Part shown: positions 25,058 through 35,777 of the stretch, in pieces
How positions within the stretch are numbered: the stretch's first letter is position 1
Layout of the letters: every line of letters begins with the position of its first letter
NCBI GenBank assembly: GCA_015179025.1
Contig: WHUX01000117.1
Location: forward strand, 1 to 64,000
DNA from: Terfezia claveryi
Taxonomy: Eukaryota > Ascomycota > Pezizomycetes > Pezizales > Pezizaceae
Reading direction: 5' to 3'
Length of the DNA stretch: 64,000 nucleotides
Program-made: the position numbers and the translations under genes
The notes under the pieces: model-generated
Database searches by the model: none
Seen by the model: only the letters and a program-made list of their open reading frames with translations
What the model was told of the DNA's origin: nothing

Positions 25058-26161
25058 TGTTAAGGCTCAGGTAAGGGACCTAACTCTTCGAGGGCTAATA
25101 CCAATACTCTACTACAATGCTAACTGATATGGCCTAATCAACTATGCAGATAGGGTAGTGTGGATAAAGAGATTGGCGTATTGAAGTGTATAGCCTCTGA
25201 TATCAGATCTCATACATATATCTCTCTTCTCATTTCTATTATATTCTATTTGTATGTCATTCATATATCGTTATTAGATGTATTCGAGTTATTTCCTATA
25301 TGTCAGCCTGACTGCAAAGCGTTGTAGTTCTGGCTGCCTAATCAATGTATGTCAGACTGCAATGTTCCTAATTGGGAAGTGTCTTTCTAATCAGGTAACA
25401 ATCTGATATTAATGCTACTAAGCTGTTATAGGAAGCATCATCCAGATCTGATTATCCATTATTAGATCTAAGCTTCTATATAAACTACCGCTTTTACATA
25501 GTTAATACAATAAGACCCAAACAGTATTCTAAGTCTTATATAGCTTCACTCTTATCGAGTCTGCTTTACACCTGAGTTATTACTGCGTCTATATTTGTAC
25601 TTATCACCAGTAACCTCTTTATATACTTACTACCGACTTGTATATTCATAGTTATAGCCCGCCTATAATATTACACCACTTATCTATATACCTTTGTAAA
25701 CACTAATACCCTACAATCTCTTACAACTATATCAATATTGAGAGGATTATTTAGTGATGTGTCTGACGAGCCTATGGCTGACACTGACAATAATAGCATT
25801 GTCCAAGCATAGCAACAAGCTGAACAAGTTATCGAGTAATACTATGCTCCTTCATCTCAGGTTCCACAGTTTCAAGAATGTTGAGGCACCCCCCATCAAC
25901 AAATTGGACTTGGATCAATATCCTCCTCCTCTCCCGAACCTATCATATGATTAGTCGCTCCATCAGTAGCTCCATCTACCAATCCAGGACCCTCCACTAA
26001 AAATAAGCGACCAGCAGCTTGTCACCAAACTCCAGTAGATCCTAGATATGCTGCTATGAAGGCACAGGTTTAGTGACTAGAAGCAGAAAAGAAAGCTGCA
26101 CTTGTACAAGTACAGTAGCTACAATAGACATAAACAGCACATACCTAATTCATTTAGTAAC
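25058..26161 (+). mobile_element. 5' end of another LTR element (LTR plus gag start), truncated
   Basis: At 25058 copy B homology stops exactly where a TG (TGTTAAGGCT) begins. What follows has LTR-like character, with TATATAAACTACC at about 25480 and a possible end CTCTTACA near 25725. It is followed by a plus-strand gag-like relic (25750-26160) reading DVSDEPMADTDNNSIVQ, PSQVPQF, KKAALVQVQ with stops. It is cut at 26161 by element E's LTR. I could not find the rest, and the family is unassigned. Confidence 0.45.
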
Positions 26162-26817
26162 TGTAAAGTATTGTTAGGGGGACTGAAAGATCAGATTAGA
26201 TTAGATAAGGATCTAATCTAATCAGATAATCTCAGGCTAGTAATGTATACTACAAAGTAGATTACTAATAGTGTATTGTTTATTCTCACTATAAAAGTTA
26301 TTACCAGTAGCATAAGATTACTGTAATAGGTAAAGTAGTATAGGAGTGCTAAAGGCACTTAGAAGATTAACCAGTGGAACTTCTATATTGATTGTACTCT
26401 AACTATGTTCTAAGTAACTTGTCTCTCCAACTGAAGGGAAATTCAGGGGACTATATGTGTTTCCAATGGGGCAGTGCTGGGGCAGTGCTGAGGCAGTGCA
26501 CCATGATCTGACCCTTTTATGATTTGAAATCAACATCATAGAAACTTCTAGATAGTACTTCTAAATACTATTTAGTACAAAATAGGTTAAGTCTTAACTT
26601 TGACTTATATATGTGAAAGCATGTGATAACATGTGAAAATATGTGATAATATGTGAAAGCATGTGAAAGCATGTGAAATATTAGCAAGGCAGACAGCACA
26701 CAGAATGTTGTATGTTTTGAGATGCTTGCTGAGTAAGAAAATATATAAGAAATACATTTGTAAGGGAGAGGGTTAGTTATAGGGTATGAGTAAGCCACTT
26801 CCTTACATGCCTCCCTG
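26162..26817 (-). repeat. Element E 3' LTR
   Basis: 656 bp, TGTAAAGTATTG...CTTCCTTACA. Includes an inverted repeat AGATTAGATT..AATCTAATC and, at about 26615-26680, short (ATGTGAAAGC/ATGTGATAAC)n repeats. Near-identical to 35003-35642 apart from small indels in those repeats. Confidence 0.9.
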
Positions 26818-26945
26818 TTTAGATAAAAACTCCATCCTAGGAAATAAACAGAGGAGATGGGTTATGTACATTAGTAGTTAATATTCAACCCATAATACCT
26901 ATTGTTCCTATCTATATAGGTACTACTACCTTCTGCTCCTGTATC

Positions 26946-28555
26946 TTACCTGATATTATTATACCCCTGCTTGAAATCCCTATTAACAGCCATGTCATCA
27001 AAATACTGACCAATCACCTCTTGTGGCTGTTTTTCCAGAAAGAAATGTCTAAGCATCATTTGAGGTAAGTCCACGTCTTTACCTTTGCCTTTGTCAATCT
27101 TGACTGCATTAGATGAAACAGGGGTAGCAAGGACTTTCTTCCTTTCATTATTAATCATTTCCAAGGTTTCTTTCCTTGTCTTAATCTTGCTAAGGTTATT
27201 TTCACCAACCTTTCTCTTTTTATAAGTTATTTGCTTACTACCAGTCAACCAGAATTGTTTTTTCAATGACTCATCAACACTATCAGCATATACCCACTCA
27301 TTAAACTTATAAGGCCATCCCTTCCATTTCACCTTGTACTGTAACTTTCCTGTTTTAGGTTGTGACCTAAATTCCAAAACTCTTTCCACCTCATACCTAT
27401 CTCCCTTAACTGGTCCTGGTTGTTCTAGAGTTCTGGAAGGGAACAGTTGTATTGGATTAGGGAAGAAAGGTTTAAGAAGTGAGATGTGGAAGGAATTGTT
27501 GATATTATTGAGGTCAGGAAAGTCAGAGAAGTCAAGTTTAGCATTTGGACTCCATGGTGAATATTTGGTAATAGTGAAGGGGCCTATCCATTTAGGGGAT
27601 AGTTTGGAGGAGTGGTATCTTGCTGGTAGGTTTTTTGTTGATAGCATCACCTGATCATTGACTTTGTAATCAGGAGAGGCTCTTCTGTATTTATTAGCTT
27701 GCTGAATTTAGTCCTTTTTTGCTTTAGTAAGGTTTTCAGCAACCTGGTAGAATCTGGTTGTAGGGTTTGAATAGGTAGGAATTGGGTGAGGTAGGATAAG
27801 TGGTGACAAATTAGGCTGGTATCCTAGCTTGGTAACAAAGGGGAAAAGTCCTCTTGTAGTACTAACTCTTGTATTTACCTCTGTTTGAACAGAAGGTGTG
27901 GCTGGTACCCAATTCATTCCCTGCTCCAGCTTCTTAGCTGCAAACATAGGAATAATTGTCCTATTCTTCCTTTTACTTGTCCCATCAGTCTGGGGGTGAT
28001 AAGTGGAAGATGCTTTATGCATAATTCCATTCTTTTGCATCCAATCTTGAAATACAGTAGATATAAACAAGGAGTCTTGGTCAGAAACAATTTCATAAGG
28101 GAAACCCACATTAGGCTTAATAAATCTTTCAAAGATATCAATAACCCCTAATGTATCAATATTGTCTGCAACAGGTAACAAGAATGTAAAATCAGAATGC
28201 CTGTCAGTCATGACTAATAACTTATAAAATAATAACATATGAGGCTTATCATCTTTAGGAGTTCTGTAACCAAGTGTAAATTCAGTACATGAGACCATAA
28301 CAGGTTCCATACTAAGAAAATCCCTAGCCATACTACCCCATGGCCTAGTAGGAACATTCAGAGCAGTAAGGAATCCAGGGGGTTTCTGTATGGATCCTTT
28401 GGTGATTTGACAGGTTTCACAACTCCTTACAAATTGTTTAACCTGCTTATAAAAATCCTGAAAGATATACTTATTGGTAAGCTCTTCTGCTGTTTTTGCT
28501 AGGCCTCCATGTCTAGTGGTGACATGTGCTTGTTAGATAAGGGCTTCAGAGGCAG
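26946..28555 (-). pseudogene. Element E integrase and chromodomain
   Basis: Zinc-binding start HVTTRHGG...CETCQ (about 28530-28400). The core (28331-27708) has MTDRHSDFTFLL with D43 of that segment and IVSDQDSLFI with D84. The third acidic residue is Lys (TDGTSKRKN, residue 120, exactly 35 residues after D84), so the copy is catalytically dead. A stop at 27708-27710 separates the next open part (27650-26946). That part has the C-terminal SH3-like region, a chromodomain at about 27401-27255 (DRYEVERVLEF, YKVKWKGW, NEWVYADSV) and about 100 further Lys-rich residues. Confidence 0.9.
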
Positions 28556-30185
28556 GGTTACCTTTAACTTGTAGTCTCTTGGAGATGACCATCCTGCAAG
28601 TAAAATTCTTCAAGAGGTACATAAACTCATCCTGTACCTTTACTGTAGGTACCTGCTCTCCTTTCTTGACTCTTAAGTACAGTAGTCCAAACACTGTATC
28701 TTTTTTCAACTCTTCTCTATAATGCCATTCCAACTTATGATCTCCTATCCACTCAGCAATTACCAAATCTGGTTCCATACTCTTTTCTTCTTCATCCTGG
28801 ACCCCTAGTGTCTTTTTCAGGTAGTCACTGTTATGGAAGGGCTTATTGAGGGCCTTTAAATTGTTTTTCCTAGTATCACAGGAGCTGACAAAGTTTTTGT
28901 TCAGGTTATGGTGGCCAAAACAATACTTGCATCTTGGTACCTCTTTTCCTCCTGTAGTAGTGACTTTGGGAAGGTTTGGGCATAGGTGAGACCAGTGGCC
29001 ATATTGGTTGCATATGTTGTATTTCCTGATGGACTCTTTTGGTAGTGGATAGAGCTTGTTGTCCAGAGGGCACTTATTGCTGAGGTGAGTAGTTTCCATG
29101 CAGTTAGTGCATCTGGGAGGAGGAAATTTAGTGTGTCTAAGACAATCCTCCTTGAAGTGTCCAAATGCCTAACATTTTTTACAAAGATTAATACCAGGGT
29201 CTTTGTTGTTGCATTGGGAAGTATTGTAGTCCACTTTACCACATTGAGAACAGAACTTTTTGGCCTGAGTTCTATTGGAGGAATATGGGAGGATTGGATC
29301 CTCAAGGAATGTGTTAGGAAGGGTGCTAACAGAGGATGCAGGTGAGGCTCCTGGAGGAGGAGGAGGCTGGAAGTGCACCTTCTTGTTGTCTGCCTCATCC
29401 TTACACTTAGGTGAGACAGCCCTTCTCTTTAAGGTACCTTCAAGAGTAGGGTTCCACTCCTGAAGGTTTCCCACAACCACAGAACCCCTGTCAGCCCTTC
29501 TCAAGGACTGTTCCATCTGTTCTGTAGTCATGGGTTCCCTGGCTCTTTCCCATTCCTCAGGTTCATCTGAGTTAGAGGACTCATCCACAAGTGTCTATTC
29601 CTGTAGGTCCTCTGCCTCAGGGGCAGCAAGGGTAGAGGGAGAGAAAGTACTTCCTCTCTCTTCCTCCTATTGTTGCTGTTGGGCCTGGGCCCTGGTAGTG
29701 GTGGCAGCAGTTTGGACTGCTGCTGGCTCCTACTGGAGCTGTCTGAGCCTGAAATTTCTTTGTGGAATGTTAGATTCATCAGGTTCAGGGTCATTCTCAA
29801 CTATGGCTTTGTACCTTTCAGCCTCAAAGACTGCATTTAGGCCATCTCTGTCATGCCAGACAGGCCTGGTGGGATCAACCTCCTTCACTTGTCTTAGTGG
29901 GAGGTTGGTAGTAGTGATTTGGAAAAGAGGGAGTCTCCTTCTCCTTTGGATGGTGTTGGGAGATTGTCTCCTAAGGATTGGTGGGGACACTAGTCTCCCA
30001 GTAGCTCCTCTGATCCTAAGTTGCTGTGGGGAAGGCATTGGTGGTGATGGAGAATGTGGGGGAGGAGTTTTCTTGAAAGTTTGTATAGGAACAGAGAGGT
30101 GGTTGGTTACTACTGGATGTTGTAGTAAGGCAGTTGTGTGGTGAGAACACTGTCCAGTAGAGGAGGATTTAGGGGGACTATATAC
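28556..30185 (-). pseudogene. Element E pol linker with five zinc knuckles
   Basis: Lies between the RNase H end (DNHIADVLSRG, about 30215-30180) and the integrase zinc finger. The first half is Pro/Gln/Glu-rich (LPLRQVKEVDPTRP, EEWERAREPMTTEQ). Then come knuckles CSQCGKVDYNTSQC (29252-29211, Tyr for the usual His), CKKC.AFGHFKEDC (29183-29142, with a stop between), CTNCMETTHLSNKC (29111-29070), YNICNQYGHWSHLC (29021-28980, Tyr for the first Cys) and CKYCFGHH (from 28931). Tyr-for-His and Tyr-for-Cys are single transitions. Zinc knuckles normally sit in gag, so a second cluster inside pol is unusual. A single-stranded nucleic-acid binding role is inferred. Confidence 0.8.
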
Positions 30186-31440
30186 TCCTCTGGATAGTAC
30201 ATCTGCTATATGGTTGTCCTTGCCCTGAATGTATTCTAGGGTTAGGTCAAACTGACTTATAGTCTCTTGCTACCTTCTCTTCATTTGACTTTTAGGGATA
30301 CTATCCATAAATGTGACTAAGGGTTTATGATCTGTTTGGATGATCACTTTGTGACCCTGTAGTTCAGGCCTAAAATACCTCAGTGAGTCAACAATTGCTA
30401 ATAATTCCTTATCAGTTGTTGTGTAATTCATCTGTCCATCATTTAATTTCCTAGAGTAAAACTCTGCTGGCCTAATAACACTATTCTCCATTTGGCTAAT
30501 CCATCTTGAGATCCCTGTATTACTGGCATCAGTAATTAAATAGATTGGAAGGCCTGAGTCATGATTAATTGGTTTGAGCACTTTATTGCTCATTATTAGC
30601 TCCTTAATCTTTTTGAATGACTCATTATGCAAAGGAGTCCACATGTGCTTCTTTGTTGACCCTTGCAATTCTGACAGTGGTTTGGCTATAGCTCTCAATT
30701 CTGGACAAAACCTTCTCAAGTAATTAACTATCCTTAGAAACTTTTGCAATTTCTTTTTTGAGTCATGGATTGGGTAATTTGCTATTGAGTAAATTTTTTC
30801 TGGATCCATTTCTAGCCCTTGTTTGGTGACAATGAATTCCAGTACTTTCAGCCTTAGGGCAAGGATTTGGCATTTCTTTTTATTGAAGAAAAACTTTTCC
30901 TTAGCCAATATCCTGCAGATCCCTCTCAACACTTCTTTATGTTCCTCCAGGGTATCTGTGCCAATCAGAATGTCATCTAGATAAACCATGACAGTCTTTC
31001 CAATATAGTCTCTTAAAAACCAGTTCATAACCCTCATCATGGTTGCAGGTGTATTGCAATCACCCTGCTGCATGACCAATGAGTCAAATTTCCCTAGATG
31101 ATTTGTAAAGGTGCTATGTTTTACTGATTCATATGCATGCCTAATATTGTGATAGCCATCTGCCAGATCAGCTGCTGAGATATATTCCTTGCTAGCTATC
31201 CAGTCTAATATTGCTTTAATATTAGGCATGGGTGTTTTATCCTTTTGTACTAGCTTATTTCTAGGTACACAGTGCAATAAGAATCTGGCCTATTGTTTGC
31301 CATTCTTATCTAAATCCCTTTTAGACTGTATAAACATAAGGATTCTGTTGAGTGAGCTAGATGGCACTATCCTTCCAGATTCTAGCTCTATCCACATTTT
31401 CTCAGTCACTTGATCCAGAAACCTTGTATAGTTTGTATAG
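30186..31440 (-). pseudogene. Element E reverse transcriptase and RNase H
   Basis: Open from 31277 to 30270 (335 aa). RT fingers/palm: PNIKAILDWIASKEYISAADLADGYHNI in pieces, FTNHLGKFDSLVMQQGDCNTPATMMR, catalytic VYLDDILIGTD. Connection region: FLRIVNYLRRFCPEL. RNase H: YLITDASNTGIS, YTTTDKELLAIVDSL, IQTDHKPLVTFMD. The upstream part (31440-31280) is in another frame with stops. The two catalytic Asp of YLDD are intact; the frame ends early at a TAG within RNase H (30270-30272). Confidence 0.92.
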
Positions 31441-33420
31441 TATGCAGGTTCCCAAGTTGCACCATCAGGAACTATAATTTTATATTGTATGATGTCATAA
31501 GGTTCTCTGATTGGTGGTAATGCAGTTGGCTTATCTTCTGGAATAATTCAGGGAATTCTTCAAATATATTAAACTCCACTTCTTCCAGATTAACTGCATT
31601 TGTAATAACTAGAGAGTTTCATCATCTTCTAGCTCTGACTATTCTGATGAGTCAAACCACTCTTGTGAACATTCCTGGTCTTCCTCCAGCTCATCCACCA
31701 GATCATACTGTATCCATGGAATTGCTGGAGTTGGCTTTGGGTGGTATAGTAATCTACCTCCAACTTCAGTTAATATAGTATGTGAGTCTTCATTATTATC
31801 CCAGTCATGTTCTGTTCTTCCTATATTCATACTGCAGTTGTGACTCTTCCAAGTATATCCTTGGTTTTGAGCATATTAATGTCAATCCTTGTCCTGCCTG
31901 TAGGTTGTATAGTAATTGCATTATCTTTGACATTCATAATTGCTTTATAATCCCTTAGAGCAGGTTCACCAAATATAACATTCCAGTCCTTCAGGTTGGC
32001 CACATAGAATATCCTAGTTATTGGTATCCTTGTAGATTTACTGTGACTTTGCTGTATTTGACATTTGAGATCTGCTGCCTTTAATTGCAGTTTCTAGGGT
32101 TTTTGCTGATCTCTTTCAAGGGTATATTAAACAGCTGACAATAATTTGCTGATATCAAGTCTCCACCTGATGTACATAGATCAAATAGTGCATAAGCAAT
32201 ATATCTATTGATTTTAATTTCAGCTGCATTAGAAGTTCTATGGTTTTCTGGCACTAAGAACTTCTTGAGTCATTAGGGTTTCTCATAACCTGAAGTGCAG
32301 CTGACTCTTGTTGTTTCACATCAATTTCCTGATAAGCTGTTTTCACTTTTTGTGGGGGCCAAGTTGGACTAGGTCTAATGGTTGGTAAGGTGGAATCTTC
32401 TGACTCCTGGTCTAGACCCATATATTGGTAAGCTGAAGACACCTTCCTATTAGGGCAATTACTGGAAGTATGACCCGTTTACCACAGTAATAACAGGACC
32501 CTGTTCTTGCAGCCTCTTCCCTCTTCTTCTCTTGTTCACTATAAGGAGTATACTTAGTTTTATCCTTTCTGGCACTAGGGAAGTTACCATAGAGACCACC
32601 TGGTCCACCTTTCTTGCCTGCCACTTTAGCTGCATTCTTAGCCACTTTTCAGGCAATTTGAATTCAGACTTAGTCCATTCCATAGGTTTACCAGGACCCC
32701 ATTGCTTATCAGCCTTCTTTTGTGCTGCTGCAAGGATTTAGTCTCTGTTTAGTACATCCTCCTGACTGCAATTTTATTCAATATTTCCTCAAAGGTTGAC
32801 TCATATGATATCAGTCCTTTGACTTTAGCCCTAAGCAGGGGTACCAGTCCATCTACTAGTTTCATTTTTAGTGCATGATCACTTATATATTTTTCTATTC
32901 AGATCTTGCACTTAATTTTGAACTCTTCTAGGTTCTGTCATACTGCATGACAGTAACATCTGGCTCTGATGGTGTGATAGATATTGTTTCCATAGACTTC
33001 AGGTGCCACTGTAGAGATGAGTTTAACTCTCAGTTTTAACATAAATTATGGAAATTCCTGTCCTCAACATCCTTTCTTAGAGCAATACTGGTTATACCAA
33101 GTCTGAGCACTCTTCTCAAACATAAAGCTTGCCCTATCCAGACTTTCCCAACTTGCTATATCTATCCCTTATACTCTACCCACTTCTGCAATGTTGACAT
33201 AATTGTCAAAGGTAGTTTATCCCTCCATTTCTCTGATACTCCATAATCATTGGGGGATTGGGAATTTTTGCAATTTGTTTGCCTTTTGACTAGAGATTTG
33301 CTAACTGTTGTGATGGCATTTTTGACCAGTCTTTTTAGACCATTCCAAGTGGTGAGGGCTAGGTCCTAGTTGACCTTTTCTTCCTGTCATCTCAGAGCCA
33401 TTATCTAACTCATCACCCTC
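31441..33420 (-). pseudogene. Element E gag and protease region (degenerate)
   Basis: The minus strand shows, across stops and shifts, a gag capsid relic (KLQKFPIP, EMEG..TFDNYVNIAEVGRV, SFMFEKSAQTWYNQY; about 33300-33080). Then comes an Arg/Lys-rich part with a normal gag CCHC knuckle, CYYCGK followed after a frameshift by TGHTSSNC (about 32500-32450). 32442-32254 continues as a Pro/Gln-rich spacer. 32200-31500 should hold the protease, but no clear D-S/T-G was found in the decayed frames. Confidence 0.7.
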
Positions 33421-35002
33421 AATCCAAATCCTGGTCCTCACTTCCACCTCCAGCACACCACTAGAGCTTCTTCTAGATTCTTTCAGGGTCTTACTCTTTT
33501 TGGTATGTTGGCTTTTTCCTATCTTTAGGTGGTGGTGGCATATCTTTTTCAGATATTTCTTTATATTTGTTTTATAGTCTCCATCATCTTCCTCTCATAC
33601 TGCACACTTTTCCCCTTACCCTTGCCTCTAGCTCCAAACAGTTTCCTTCCTATTCTTCATGAGTTTCTACAGGTTCTGTTATTGGAGGCACTATTTCTGA
33701 GTTTCCAGTTATACAGGTTACCCATAAGTATGTACTGTGTCAAGAAAGGCCAGTTTAATACTAGCTATGGAACTCCTTTACATGGGTTATAGGTTGGGTA
33801 AGGCCATACTGCTTTTGAAGTAGATGAGAGTTAAAAGTCCATTTGAACTGACTTGTCAAATTGGTCTTTCTGTTGGAAAATCATGAACTTTTCTGCTTTC
33901 AGCAATAGTTCCTTTTTCCTTTTTGATAACATATTATTTATTGTTAGGTATATAAATACCTGTGATATCCTTTAGTACCATAATGACTCATTTTTATCCC
34001 AAAAGGCTTTTATTGCAGGAGGTGTTATAATCCTTACTTCAGGCATTAATGAATTAGGCCTAATGACTATTTCCCTTGTTTCATTTCTTTTCTGGAATAT
34101 CTTTCCCATTTGGAATTTCTTTTTAGGGGTATTGACTAATTGGCCTTGGTGCTTCTAGCTCCTCACTTGTCATTGCCTTTCTCCTGCCTTTCCTAGCTCT
34201 AGCTCTTCTTCCATTACACTAGTACTTTTTGTTTAGGAGTCTCCATGTCTATCAGATATTATACTACTGATTCCTTGGACTCTGTTTCTTCTATTCCTGC
34301 TTTCTTTAAGGTGGATCCTGATGAGGAAGAATCTACTTCTTATCAACTTCCTTCTTATCCTCTTTTTGTTGCTTCTGATACCAAGGTTGACTATGGTAAG
34401 GGAGAGAGGAGGTTGAAGAGTAAAAGGGTTACTTTTGTTGATGAGATTATTATGGAGCAGGGTTTCCTTAAATGCTGGGAAAAAGTTGAGTGGAAGGATA
34501 GGGTTAGACTACTAGGTACTTGTGTTCTTTTTGGAGGGAGAGGTACAGAAACTTTCCTTGTTCTGCTTACTGGGAGAATTCCCAATTTTTCTTTAGGCTA
34601 GGTAGAGAGTGGGCTGGGATACTCTCTGGAGTTTGGATGTTGATAGGACTGTCCTATATCTCACCCTTATTGGACTTCTGAGGCAGTTTCTAGGTCTCAG
34701 AGTTACCAGATTAGGTAATTGTTGTTTTCTTTGTATTTGCCAGTTAAATACAATTGTTGTTGCCCTCTTATATTGTTTTGCTACTATTTGTATGCTTTTG
34801 CTGTTGCTATTTGTTGAATAGTCTTACTGTTGCTATTTGGGGATAGTCTTACTGCTGACTGTCAGACTTTGTGCTACTATGCTTTGTGCTGTAGGCTTAT
34901 ACTGGCTTTAGTTCTACTCTTGTTGGTAGAAACTTTGTTGATTAGGTAAGGTTGATCAGGCCTTCCTAGTTAGGTAAGAATCAAGTTCTTAGGTTAAAAA
35001 AA
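33421..35002. other. Element E leader, with an antisense open frame
   Basis: About 1.6 kb between the 5' LTR and gag, unusually long. On the plus strand (antisense to pol) 34245-34601 is open for 118 aa (MSIRYYTTDSLD... to ...RIPNFSLG). It is mixed polar/charged, with no membrane segment and no recognised domain. It may be chance or a small antisense gene. Confidence 0.45.
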
Positions 35003-35642
35003 TGTAAAGTGTTGTTAGGGGGACTGAACAATCAGATTAGATTAGATAAGGATCTAATCTAATCAGATAATCTCAGGCTAGTAATGTATACTACAAAGTA
35101 GATTACTAATAGTGTATTGTTCAGTCTCACTATTAAAGTTATTACCAGTAGCATAAGATTACTATAATAGGTAAAGTAGTATAGGAGTGCCAAAGGCACT
35201 TAGAGAATTAACCAGTGGAACTTCTATATTGATTGTACTCTAACTATATTCTGAGTTCTAACTATCTGTCCAACTGAAGGGAAATTCAGGGGACTATATG
35301 TGTTTTCAATGGGGCAGTGCTGGAGCAGTGCTGGGGCAGTACTGAGGCAGTGCACCATCATCTGACCCTTACATGTAATTAAGATCAGCATCATCTGATC
35401 CTCTAGATAGTACTTCCAAATACTATCTAGTACAAAATAGGTTAAGTCTTAACTTTGACTTATACATATGAAAGCATGTGAAAGCATGTGAAAGCATGTG
35501 ATAACATGTGAAATATTAGCAAGGCAGACAGCACACAGAATGTTGTGTATTTTGAGATGCTTGCTGAGTAAGAAAATATATAAGAAATATATTTGTGAGG
35601 GAGAGGGTTAGTCATAGGGTATGAGTAAGCCACTTCCTTACA
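35003..35642 (-). repeat. Element E 5' LTR
   Basis: 640 bp, pairs with 26162-26817, TGTAAAGTGTTG...CTTCCTTACA. Fewer ATGTGAAAGC units than its partner. Confidence 0.9.
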
Positions 35643-35777
35643 CTTACCCTCGCTCTTGCCTTCGTCCTAGCCTTTTTCCCTAGTCATATATATAGCATTC
35701 CTACGTGTATGTTACCCTAGCCTTGCCCTTGCCCTGGCACACTTCTTGGTCGCCTTGTCTCCAGAGCCATCATTACA
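35643..35777 (+). repeat. Fragment of a family-2 LTR (3' end)
   Basis: Matches the last ~135 bp of family-2 LTRs (CCTACGTGTATGTTACCCTAGCC ... GAGCCATCATTACA, compared in pieces). It abuts element E at 35642/35643 without a target duplication, pointing to a rearranged junction. Confidence 0.8.

Larger units (their letters stand above)
26162..35642 (-). mobile_element. Large Ty3/Gypsy element E (minus strand), about 9.5 kb
   Basis: Direct repeats 26162-26817 (3' LTR) and 35003-35642 (5' LTR) begin TGTAAAGT and end CCTTACA. The minus strand in between reads gag relic, protease region, RT, RNase H, a zinc-knuckle-rich linker, integrase and chromodomain. A purine tract abuts the 3' LTR (reverse complement of 26818-26835). 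No 5-bp target duplication is seen (GTAAC against CTTAC), so at least one end is rearranged. Frames are broken by stops and shifts, so it is a dead copy. It is longer than usual 5-7 kb Gypsy elements because of the linker and a long leader. Confidence 0.9.
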
